Source: an uncultured Prevotella sp.
GTDB taxonomy: Bacteria; Bacteroidota; Bacteroidia; Bacteroidales; Bacteroidaceae
Assembly: GCA_934183135.1 (NCBI GenBank)
Contig: CAKPRX010000011.1
Span: 1 to 39,156 of the forward strand
Direction: 5' to 3'
Length of the DNA: 39,156 nucleotides
The notes below the pieces were generated by a model. The model saw only the letters and a program-made list of their open reading frames with translations. It was not told the DNA's origin and did no database searches. Position 1 is the stretch's first letter, and the number at the start of each line of letters is the position of its first letter. The translations under genes were made by a program, and so were the position numbers. Below, one piece after another: positions 8,794 through 15,544 of this stretch.

Positions 8794-8961
8794 TTCTAAA
8801 GGTTTTTTATGTGTTGCGCAGCCTGTTACAAGTGTTTTGCAGCCACTGCCCCACCCTGCCCGTGGGCTGTGGGCTGAGTTCCCGGCGTATATTGTCTCCT
8901 TATTTTGCCCAATACACCAAAAAAATATACATTCAAGTACGCTTTTGCTTCTTTTTTTTCA

Positions 8962-8969
8962 TACTTTTG
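8962..8969 (+). promoter_or_regulatory. -7 element (TACTTTTG) upstream of the pRiA4b-like gene
   Basis: An exact TAnnTTTG element lies 24 bases before the ATG at 8994. No TTTG at the right -33 spacing is seen; the nearest TTTG (8944) is too close. Confidence 0.45.
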
Positions 8970-8993
8970 TAGTCAGCAAATACAAAAGACACT

Positions 8994-9863
8994 ATGCTGA
9001 GCGAAAAGGAACTAAAAGAACTTATGCTGAACACCATCAGACAGAGTATGGACAAGGCTGCCTCCAGGAACGTGGACATCAAGCAGCTGCAAAAAATGAG
9101 CACGCTGGAACTGCTGGGGGTTATGCACGATATGGCAGCAGACCCCCAATCCGGGATTATAGACCAGAACAGTGTTGCCGACACCGGCTGCCACAATGCA
9201 GACGAGGACACGGAATGGGAAGACTACTTCGGCGGCTGCAGCCGGATGGAATGTATGCCTGCCATAGAGGTTAAGAAATATACGCTGCGCATAAAGCTCC
9301 GCGGAATATCGCCGTCCATCTGGCGCAAGATAGAAGTGCCGTCATCAATAAAGCTCACATCGCTCGCCAATATAATCCTCGTGGCCATGGGATGGCAGGG
9401 CACGCATCTGCACCAGTTCGCAAAAGCAGGCAGACCCCGTGAACTGTACCCCACAGCAGAGAAGCCGGACGAGGAAGACTCCCTGTGGTTCAGCAACACT
9501 CGCCGGCATTGGGGTGGCGACTACACGATAGGCCACCTGCTGAAGGCTGCGAAAGACAAGGTGCTGTTCGAATACGATTTCGGCGATTCGTGGGAGCACG
9601 ACGTGGCTCTCAGCAAGGTCGGCGACTACGCCGACGGAGAGCAGCCGAGAGTGAGGCTCGTCAGCGGCAAGCGCGCCTGTCCCCCAGAAGACTGTGGCGG
9701 CGTGTGGGGCTACTATGAGCTATGCGAGGCCATACAGCATCCGTATTCGGCAAGGGCCAAGGAATTGAAGGGGTGGCTCGGCTACAAGTTCGACCCAGAG
9801 GAGTTCTGGCTTGAGGACACGCAGGAGGAGGTCGACGGCTTCAACCCAGAGGCTGAGCAGTAA
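8994..9863 (+). CDS. pRiA4b ORF-3-like family protein with N-terminal extension
   Basis: A 289-residue protein. From about residue 90 it carries the pRiA4b ORF-3-like domain (PF07929): YTLRIKLRGISPSIWRKIEV, then VAMGWQGTHLHQF, FEYDFGDSWEHDV and CPPEDCGGVWGYYEL, the family's characteristic tryptophan- and histidine-rich blocks. The family is common on plasmids and near mobile elements but its biochemical role is not established. The first 85 residues (MLSEKELKELMLNTIRQ onward) are a charged helical region plus a linker of unknown function. It is a single-gene unit: a -7 element upstream, a strong terminator 100 bases downstream, and oppositely oriented neighbours. No transposase or terminal repeats are seen beside it. 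Confidence 0.85.
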   Translation: MLSEKELKELMLNTIRQSMDKAASRNVDIKQLQKMSTLELLGVMHDMAADPQSGIIDQNSVADTGCHNADEDTEWEDYFGGCSRMECMPAIEVKKYTLRIKLRGISPSIWRKIEVPSSIKLTSLANIILVAMGWQGTHLHQFAKAGRPRELYPTAEKPDEEDSLWFSNTRRHWGGDYTIGHLLKAAKDKVLFEYDFGDSWEHDVALSKVGDYADGEQPRVRLVSGKRACPPEDCGGVWGYYELCEAIQHPYSARAKELKGWLGYKFDPEEFWLEDTQEEVDGFNPEAEQ

Positions 9864-9968
9864 CTGGCGTTCGGAACTGATGGTGCAAAGCCGTCTACCA
9901 CACTCCACAGCAGCCCGAGAACAACGGCCCCCTAAGCGACAACCGTCCCTATAGGGAATACAAATAAA

Positions 9969-10008
9969 GAACACGAAGGAACCGCTGAGACACCTTCGTG
10001 TTTTTTTT
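9969..10008 (+). terminator. Rho-independent terminator after the pRiA4b-like gene
   Basis: AACACGAAGG (9970-9979) pairs perfectly with CCTTCGTGTT (9993-10002) around a 13-base loop, followed by a run of eight T (10001-10008). Confidence 0.92.
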
Positions 10009-10138
10009 ATATATCCCATCAGTTCTGCGGGCGGCGTTAACGGTACCGGCATGTCCTCATATCCTTAATGCAGTCTGCATATATAAATAAGGTGGGCATC
10101 CCAGAGCCAGGTAGAGGGTCTGTATGACTGCGAGGAGT

Positions 10139-10603
10139 CTAAAAGGTAACCCGCTCGATGTACAGTCTGAGCGTGCCGGCCGGAACGCGCACCTCTACGG
10201 TCTCTCCGGCATTGTGCCCCAGCAGCACCTTGGCTATGGGCGACTTGATAGATATCTTGCCCTCGTTGATGTTGGCCTCATGCGAGCTCACTATGGTATA
10301 GGTCATGCGCTGCCCGTTGGCCACATTGGTTATCTCCACCTGGCTGAGCAGCCCTATACCGTCTTTCTTCAGTAGCGACTTGTCTATCACGCGCGCGTTC
10401 TCCAGTACTTTCTGCTTAAACCGTATGCGGCTGAGCAGCCGTCCCTGCTCGCGCTTGGCTGCGTGATACTCGAAGTTCTCGCTCAGGTCGCCCTTGTCGC
10501 GTGCCTCGGCTATGGCGTCGCGCACCTGGGGCAGCTTGACCAGCTCCAGCTCGCGTAGTTCGGCTACCAGCTTGTCGTAGCCCTCCTGTGACATGTATTC
10601 CAT
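10139..10603 (-). CDS. greA: Transcription elongation factor GreA
   Basis: Starting at MEYMSQEGYDKLVAEL (10603) gives 154 residues, the normal GreA length; the frame extends to 10765 but that part is not GreA sequence and contains the promoter region. The N-terminal antiparallel coiled-coil carries the acidic tip in EARDKGDLSENFEY, whose D and E residues enter the polymerase secondary channel and stimulate cleavage of backtracked RNA. The C-terminal FKBP-like domain includes ISIKSPIAKVLLGHNAGETV. An ATG three codons downstream is an alternative start. Transcribed alone, divergently from the permease gene. GreA and the DksA-like protein target the same polymerase channel. Confidence 0.96.
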   Translation of the reverse strand: MEYMSQEGYDKLVAELRELELVKLPQVRDAIAEARDKGDLSENFEYHAAKREQGRLLSRIRFKQKVLENARVIDKSLLKKDGIGLLSQVEITNVANGQRMTYTIVSSHEANINEGKISIKSPIAKVLLGHNAGETVEVRVPAGTLRLYIERVTF

Positions 10604-10779
10604 AAGTCCGGTTTTAGTTCTTGTTGTTCTCAGTCCACCGGGCGGGGTGTGCCCAATGGATGTGCAAAATTCGCCAAAATACCTGAGATATGCAAGCAAA
10701 TGGCGACTGTCTTCATAAAAAATGGGGGCGAACGGCAGAAAAATATGGCGAAAGCGACAGCCCAATCATTATTATTTGT

Positions 10780-10787
10780 TAATTTTG
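10780..10787 (+). promoter_or_regulatory. -7 element (TAATTTTG) upstream of the NCS2 permease
   Basis: An exact TAnnTTTG element 37 bases before the permease start at 10825. No clear -33 partner is present. Confidence 0.5.
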
Positions 10788-10824
10788 TGGCTGTTATTCC
10801 ATTTATCACACAGATTAGTACCCT

Positions 10825-12141
10825 ATGAAACAGAACAAGGACATTATCTATGGGCTCAACGACCGGCCACCGTTCCTGGAGGCAGCCTTTGCGGCCCTGC
10901 AACACCTGTTTGCCATCTTTGTAGCCATTATGACTCCGCCGCTCATCATAGCCAGCCAGATAGGGCTGGACATAGAGACTACCAGCTACCTGGTCTCGAT
11001 GGCGTTGCTGGCCTCGGGCATATCTACCTTCATCCAGTGCCGCAAGTTCGGGCCTGTGGGCACGGGGCTGCTCTGCATCCAGGGTACCAGTTTCTCCTTC
11101 ATAGGCCCCATCATCACTGCGGGCATGAGCGGAGGGCTCTCGGTGATATTCGGCTCGTGTATGGCTGCCTCGTTTGTCGAGATTTTCATCGGCCGGCTGC
11201 TCAAGTATGCCCGCAAGATTATCACCCCCGTGGTGTCGGGCATCGTGGTAACGCTCATCGGCCTGTGCCTCATCAAGGTGGGCATATCGGCCTGTGGCGG
11301 AGGCAACGCGGCCATGGCCAACGGTACCTTTGGCTCGCTCCAGAACCTGGGTCTGTCGGTATTGGTACTGGTGGTCATCGTGGTGTTCAACAGCTGCCGT
11401 AACCGGTACCTTCGCATGAGCTCTATCGTCATCGGCATCGTGGTAGGCTACGTGGCTGCGTGGCTCATGGGCATGATAGACTTCAGCTCGGTGCGCAGCT
11501 ATGGTGGGTTCTACCTGCCGGTGCCGTTCAGGTACGGCCTGTCGTTCGACCTGTCTGCCTTTATCTCGCTGAGCATCATCTTCATCATAACGGCCATCGA
11601 GGCTTATGGCGACATTACGGCCAACTCGCTCATATCGGGCGAGCCTGTCGAGGGCGAGGTGTTTACCAAGCGTGCCTCGGGAGGCGTGGTGGCCAATGGC
11701 GTGTCGTCGCTGCTGTCGGGCATGCTCAACTCGTTTCCCAACTCCATCTTCGCCCAGAACAACGGTATGATACAGCTTACCGGAGTGGCCAGCCGCTATG
11801 TGGGCTATTTCATCTCGGCCTTCCTGGTTATACTGGGCCTGTTTCCGGCCGTCAGCCTGGTGTTCTCGCTCATGCCCGAACCGGTGCTCGGCGGTGCCAC
11901 GCTGCTCATGTTCGGCACCGTGGCCACAGCGGGCATACGCATCATAGCCTCGCAGCCCATAGGGCGCAAGGAGATACTCGTAATAGCCGTGAGCCTGGCC
12001 CTGGGACTGAGCGTAGAGATGGTGCCTGGCATCCTGGCCGGACTGCCCGATACGCTGCGCAGCATCTTCTCGTCGGGCATTACCACGGGGGGAGTGGCAG
12101 CCATCGTCTCCAACCTGCTGATACGGGTAAAAGAAGACTAA
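10825..12141 (+). CDS. NCS2-family nucleobase (uracil/xanthine-type) permease
   Basis: A 438-residue, very hydrophobic protein with about 12-14 membrane segments, an inner-membrane proton symporter of the nucleobase-cation symporter-2 family. Family signatures: the QH pair in FAALQHLFAIFVA (TM1), GIQGTSF-like CIQGTSFSFIGP, the conserved glutamate in ITAIEAYGDITA (TM8), and the NCS2 motif SIFAQNNGMIQLTGVASR, which contributes Q and N to the substrate site. Whether it carries xanthine, urate or uracil cannot be decided by eye; the COG2233 clade suggests a purine or uracil transporter. It is monocistronic: the tRNA-Val promoter begins 35 bases after its stop and no nucleobase-metabolism gene is next to it. 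Confidence 0.9.
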   Translation: MKQNKDIIYGLNDRPPFLEAAFAALQHLFAIFVAIMTPPLIIASQIGLDIETTSYLVSMALLASGISTFIQCRKFGPVGTGLLCIQGTSFSFIGPIITAGMSGGLSVIFGSCMAASFVEIFIGRLLKYARKIITPVVSGIVVTLIGLCLIKVGISACGGGNAAMANGTFGSLQNLGLSVLVLVVIVVFNSCRNRYLRMSSIVIGIVVGYVAAWLMGMIDFSSVRSYGGFYLPVPFRYGLSFDLSAFISLSIIFIITAIEAYGDITANSLISGEPVEGEVFTKRASGGVVANGVSSLLSGMLNSFPNSIFAQNNGMIQLTGVASRYVGYFISAFLVILGLFPAVSLVFSLMPEPVLGGATLLMFGTVATAGIRIIASQPIGRKEILVIAVSLALGLSVEMVPGILAGLPDTLRSIFSSGITTGGVAAIVSNLLIRVKED

Positions 12142-12175
12142 AAATGGGGGAGATACGAAAAAAGTGGGCTCAAAA

Positions 12176-12207
12176 TTTGGCTATTCGGCCAAAAAGCATT
12201 ACTTTCG
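12176..12207 (+). promoter_or_regulatory. Promoter of tRNA-Val
   Basis: TTTG (12176-12179), a 20-base spacer and TACTTTCG (12200-12207, one change from TAnnTTTG) precede the mature tRNA 5' end by 18 bases. Confidence 0.65.
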
Positions 12208-12225
12208 CGCCAGTTATTCAGAGTT

Positions 12226-12300
12226 AGGGGCGTAGCCCAGTTGGTTTAGAGCGCTGCAGTCACATTGCAGAGGTCATCGGTTCGAGCCCGATCGTCCCTA
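12226..12300 (+). tRNA. tRNA-Val (anticodon CAC)
   Basis: A 75-base cloverleaf. The acceptor strand AGGGGCG pairs with CGTCCCT (one G-U), discriminator A. The anticodon stem CTGCA/TGCAG encloses loop GTCACAT, giving CAC, which reads GUG (valine). The T arm ATCGG-TTCGAGC-CCGAT is perfect; the D loop holds GG. The D stem GCCC/GAGC has one C-A mismatch. CCA is not encoded (CCT follows), so it must be added after transcription, as is common in Bacteroidetes. Confidence 0.93.
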
Positions 12301-12309
12301 CCTATCTGA

Positions 12310-12356
12310 AAAAAGCCAGTCAGGATAAGGCATCAGCTTATTCCGGCTGGCTTTTT
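12310..12356 (+). terminator. Terminator of tRNA-Val
   Basis: AAAAAGCCAG (12310-12319) pairs perfectly with CTGGCTTTTT (12347-12356); the inner GGATAAG pairs almost completely with CTTATTCC. The T run ends the stem. It starts ten bases after the tRNA. Confidence 0.88.
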
Positions 12357-12477
12357 AGGTTTATAGGGGCAGCGCCTGATGGGGCACGGCGTGGTCACGG
12401 CATGGTTCGCACGATGATGCTATGGCCTCCTACCACTGTCATAGCATGGCCTAAAATAGAGAAAAACCTTTACACGC

Positions 12478-12527
12478 GGCTGTATATTTATGCAGAAGTG
12501 TCCCTCGTTTTGCATAAATATACAGCC
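12478..12527. promoter_or_regulatory. Paired ArgR-box-like palindromes forming a perfect 17-bp inverted repeat
   Basis: GGCTGTATATTTATGCA (12478-12494) is the exact reverse complement of the sequence at 12511-12527, with 16 bases between. Each arm contains a 14-base imperfect palindrome, TGTATATTTATGCA, resembling the ArgR box (TGnATAwwwATnCA). The box centres are 30 bases apart, about three helical turns, which suits a hexameric regulator bound to one face of DNA. Confidence 0.5.
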
Positions 12528-12715
12528 ATAACACCCGTTTTCCGGGGCATAATTTCCAGAAAATTTCGACAAACCAGAACGATTTTCGGGGCCATCGGGG
12601 CTGTTTTGGGGCATCGCAAGGGGTGTAAAAGTAACAACCTTTTACAAAATAGGGACTATTGGCGCCTTTTTCGCCGCTATTTTCGGCTCTGACGAGGACG
12701 TTTTGGGGAGTCGTT

Positions 12716-12768
12716 GCGATGGTCATTTTGATGCCCGCGATGGTCTTTACGATTCTAATGACCATCGC
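12716..12768. repeat. 12-bp inverted repeat with an internal third copy
   Basis: GCGATGGTCATT (12716-12727) and AATGACCATCGC (12757-12768) are perfect complements. A further direct copy of GCGATGGTC starts at 12737 inside the loop, so the right arm could pair with either left copy, giving two alternative hairpins. Confidence 0.6.
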
Positions 12769-12897
12769 GAGCGAAAAAATGACGGTTTTCGGGTGATCCG
12801 AAAATGGCGTTTTTCACCACCGCCACCACCTCGGCGCGCATACAGACAAATTATGGAAGGCCGAAACGCCCTCGACGGATGTCAAAACACCCCCAAA

Positions 12898-12911
12898 TGT
12901 ATATTTATGCA
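12898..12911. promoter_or_regulatory. Third ArgR-box-like palindrome
   Basis: TGTATATTTATGCA is repeated exactly here, about 400 bases from the pair at 12478-12527. It is followed within seven bases by GAAAAATCTTTAC, a near copy of the segment before the first box. Confidence 0.45.
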
Positions 12912-13073
12912 ATATCAGAAAAATCTTTACGGTACCGGCCGGCTGATTAAAGATGGAAAAGTAAAGTGGGCCCATAGCGATGAAATGGGGGAAAACGCAC
13001 AATAGGGCACGGATAATCCGCGATAAAACCGGGGGTGGAGTATGCCGTGCCGCGGTCGGCCGTTACGAAGAAG

Positions 13074-14138
13074 CTACCAGACGGTAGAAAAGCAATTTTC
13101 GGCCGTGGTGACAATACGGAAGTGGTAGCTGCCATCATAGCCGATGGTCATAAGCCGATGCGGGTCGGTACCCCGGGCATCGAAAGACAGGGCCACATGG
13201 CCCATGGTGCGCCGCAGGTTCAGTTCTACACACGGGTGCAGCTTGGGGCCACGCTCATTGACCACCATCATGTCGACCCCGAACGGGCCCGTATACCGCC
13301 CTGCCATAAGGGGCTGCAGGGTGTGGCAGATGTCGTCGATGGCCCGCTCTACCACCTCGAATGGCAGATAGCGGGCTATCATGTCGCGCTTGTCGGCCTC
13401 CGAGGCGATGACATTACCGGCATAGGCCCCATTGACCGACTGGAATATGGACAGGCCGACATACCGTACAGTGGTGCCGTCGGACACAAACTCGGCCGCG
13501 AAATCCTTCATCTTATGGTAGTAAGGCTCCATGGTGAGCGCACCCTGCCGGGCTATGACATTGGCGGCCCATCCACGCTGGTGAGCTGTCAGCGTGTCGA
13601 CATAACGTATGCCGCGGCCACTACTGCTCCATGGCGCTTTGAGCACGTAGGGCGACGACGACTGCAGAAGCTGTTCTATGCTGGTTATCAGCGACGACTG
13701 CCCTACCCGTTCATCATTATCTTGAGCCAGCGGACGCAGCAGATGGGTGGCTGCCCAATGGCGGTGGCTCAGCTGGCGCACGGTGTCCAGCCGGGCATCG
13801 TCGGGAAGCAGGCCTGAGGGGATGTGGCTACGTTGCAGCTGAAACCGCAGGGCACGGTCCCAGCCCCAGGGACTCAGCTCACAGTGCAGGGGCAGGTGGG
13901 GCAAGTCGGCCGGCGTTACGAAGACCACCTCGGCGCAGTAACGGCGCAGATGGCGTACCCGTTCGAGGGCCGCCGCCACGTCGCCCACCAAGACCAGGTC
14001 GCCATCGTCGGCCCAGAGGGCAGGCAGGAAACCTAAGTCGGCTCGCATCTCCCTGCCCGCATGCGGGGCGACAAAGTTGAACTGGTCAGAGGCGAGGGCC
14101 GTATCGTGCTCGGGGTTGAATATATGCAGTTTCATCAT
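13074..14138 (-). CDS. ATP-grasp-fold protein of unknown function
   Basis: Starting at MMKLHIFNPEHDTALASD (14138; 14135 is nearly as good) gives 354 residues. The frame extends to 14279 but crosses the promoter. The central part has the ATP-grasp phosphate-binding motif YVLKAPWSSSGRGIRYVDT, and the end has FGVDMMVV and VELNLRRTMGH, where E and N would bind magnesium. ATP-grasp enzymes join a carboxylate to an amine or thiol through an acyl phosphate; the substrates here are unknown. The N-terminal HIFNPEHDTALA block is, to my recollection, shared with uncharacterised Bacteroidales proteins. There is no signal peptide. It is transcribed alone and divergently from the AAA ATPase gene. It could be a peptide ligase or an amino-acid ligase. 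Confidence 0.78.
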   Translation of the reverse strand: MMKLHIFNPEHDTALASDQFNFVAPHAGREMRADLGFLPALWADDGDLVLVGDVAAALERVRHLRRYCAEVVFVTPADLPHLPLHCELSPWGWDRALRFQLQRSHIPSGLLPDDARLDTVRQLSHRHWAATHLLRPLAQDNDERVGQSSLITSIEQLLQSSSPYVLKAPWSSSGRGIRYVDTLTAHQRGWAANVIARQGALTMEPYYHKMKDFAAEFVSDGTTVRYVGLSIFQSVNGAYAGNVIASEADKRDMIARYLPFEVVERAIDDICHTLQPLMAGRYTGPFGVDMMVVNERGPKLHPCVELNLRRTMGHVALSFDARGTDPHRLMTIGYDGSYHFRIVTTAENCFSTVW

Positions 14139-14156
14139 TGTCAGTATTTTGGTCTG

Positions 14157-14164
14157 CAAAATTA
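14157..14164 (-). promoter_or_regulatory. -7 element (TAATTTTG) for the ATP-grasp gene
   Basis: An exact TAnnTTTG on the minus strand, 18 bases before the chosen start at 14138. No -33 TTTG at proper spacing is seen. Confidence 0.5.
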
Positions 14165-14235
14165 CGAAGTTTATTGCACCCGCGGTGCGTACGGGAATAA
14201 AAAATATAAAAATAAAAACTTTTTGTAAAGTTGAG

Positions 14236-14266
14236 TTTGCAATTTTGAAAATATGTATTACCTTTG
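14236..14266 (+). promoter_or_regulatory. Promoter for the AAA ATPase gene
   Basis: TTTG (14236-14239), a 19-base spacer and TACCTTTG (14259-14266) match the Bacteroidetes -33/-7 consensus exactly, 20 bases before the ATG. Confidence 0.78.
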
Positions 14267-14286
14267 CATAAATAATCAATGCTAAT

Positions 14287-15477
14287 ATGGAGGAAGCCTT
14301 TTTCCATACCCATACTTACCTGGTAGAACATACCCATGCCCCAGTGCGTCGCAATCTGATGGATGAGATAGACTGGAACGACCGCTTGATAGGTATCAAG
14401 GGCACTCGTGGCGTTGGCAAAACCACTTTCCTGCTGCAATATGCCAAGGAGAAGTTTGGCGCCGATGACCGTAGCTGCCTCTATGTTAACATGAACAACT
14501 TCTACTTCCAGGGGCTGGGTATAGCCGAGTTTGCACGCGACTTTGTGAGTAACGGCGGCCGGGTGCTGCTCATAGACCAGGTGTTCAAGCAGCCCGACTG
14601 GAGCAGCGAGCTGCGCAAGTGCTATGACCGATACCCCGACCTCAAGATAGTGTTTACCGGCTCCAGCGTGATGCGCCTGAAAGAGGAGAACCCGGAGCTC
14701 AACGGCATCGTGAAGAGCTACAACCTGCGCGGTTTCTCGCTCCGCGAGTATATCAACCTGCAGACGGGCAACAACTTTCGTCCCTATACGCTCGACGAGA
14801 TACTACGCGACCATGAGCACATCATCAAGCAGATACTGCCCAAGGTAAGCCCGTCCAAGTACTTCCACGAGTACATACACCATGGGTTCTACCCGTTCTT
14901 CCTGGAGCACCGCAACTTCTCGGAAAACCTGCTGAAGACCATGAACATGATGACCGAGGTGGATATACTGCTCATCAAGAAGATAGAGCTCAAGTATCTT
15001 ACCAAAATCAAGAAGCTGTTCTACCTGCTGGCCGTAGAGGGCCCCAAGGCACCCAACATCAGCAGTCTGGCCGACGAGATACAGACCAGCCGCGCCACGG
15101 TGATGAACTATATCAAGTATCTGGCCGACGCCCGCCTTATCAACATTATCTATCCCGTGGGCGAGGAGTTTCCGAAGAAACCCACCAAGGTGATGATGCA
15201 CAACAGCAACCTGATGTACGCCATATACCCCATCACGGTACACGACCAGGAGCTGATGGAAACCTTCTTCGTCAACTCGCTGTGGAAAGACCACCTGGTT
15301 AACCAGGCCAGCAAGGAGCACTACTACACGGTAGACGGCGAGCGCAAGTTCAGGATATGCAACGCCCACGGCGAACAGAAGATACGCTACGCCCCGGACA
15401 CCATCTACGCCCGCTACAACACCGAGGTGGGCAAGGACAACCAGATACCACTATGGCTGCTGGGCTTCCTCTATTAA
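14287..15477 (+). CDS. AAA_14/DUF4143 ATPase with altered Walker B
   Basis: A 396-residue cytoplasmic P-loop protein. Walker A is GTRGVGKTT (39-47). Walker B is RVLLIDQVF, with D97 followed by Q98 where this family usually has glutamate. VFTGSSVMRL is the sensor-like motif (serine after TG). A winged-helix-like segment follows (ISSLADEIQTSRATVMNYIKYLADARLI, about residues 258-285), typical of the AAA_14 plus DUF4143 architecture, and the C-terminus is nuclease-like in fold but reduced. These proteins are abundant in gut Bacteroidales and their role is unclear; defence, toxin-antitoxin and regulation have all been suggested. It has its own strong promoter and stands alone before nifJ. Confidence 0.85.
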   Translation: MEEAFFHTHTYLVEHTHAPVRRNLMDEIDWNDRLIGIKGTRGVGKTTFLLQYAKEKFGADDRSCLYVNMNNFYFQGLGIAEFARDFVSNGGRVLLIDQVFKQPDWSSELRKCYDRYPDLKIVFTGSSVMRLKEENPELNGIVKSYNLRGFSLREYINLQTGNNFRPYTLDEILRDHEHIIKQILPKVSPSKYFHEYIHHGFYPFFLEHRNFSENLLKTMNMMTEVDILLIKKIELKYLTKIKKLFYLLAVEGPKAPNISSLADEIQTSRATVMNYIKYLADARLINIIYPVGEEFPKKPTKVMMHNSNLMYAIYPITVHDQELMETFFVNSLWKDHLVNQASKEHYYTVDGERKFRICNAHGEQKIRYAPDTIYARYNTEVGKDNQIPLWLLGFLY

Positions 15478-15544
15478 TATAATAAGGTATAGCGACGACA
15501 ATATAAATAACAACATACACAAACTTTCATTAATATTTAGAAAA

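Larger units (their letters stand above)
12357..13073. other. Gene-free region of about 720 bases rich in inverted repeats
   Basis: No open frame here looks like a protein: the possible frames are short, overlap on both strands and match no family. The region contains three ArgR-box-like palindromes (12481, 12511, 12898), two copies of a 13-base GAAAAAYCTTTAC segment (12461-12473 and 12918-12930), three copies of GCGATGGTC in a hairpin (12716-12768), a short hairpin TTTTCGG/CCGAAAA (12786-12804), and GGCACGG/CCGTGCC (13006-13012 and 13045-13051) next to the end of the ATP-grasp gene. It may be regulatory, a decayed element or a small-RNA locus. Confidence 0.6.

Noticed and set aside
8994..9863. 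Insertion-sequence passenger gene, because the family name is linked to IS elements and plasmids
   Set aside because: No transposase, terminal inverted repeats or target duplication are seen around it.
10068..10080. Palindrome ATGCAGTCTGCAT as a regulatory site or greA terminator
   Set aside because: It is a short isolated palindrome without loop or T run; nothing else supports a function.
10604..10765. N-terminal extension of GreA
   Set aside because: The 54 extra residues are not GreA-like, cross the divergent promoter region, and the internal start gives the normal 154 residues.
12402..12692. Short frames in the gene-free region, including peptides with repeated LHKYT/CINIQ words
   Set aside because: The repeated words come from translating the palindromic ArgR-like boxes in several frames; no start context or protein-like composition supports genes.
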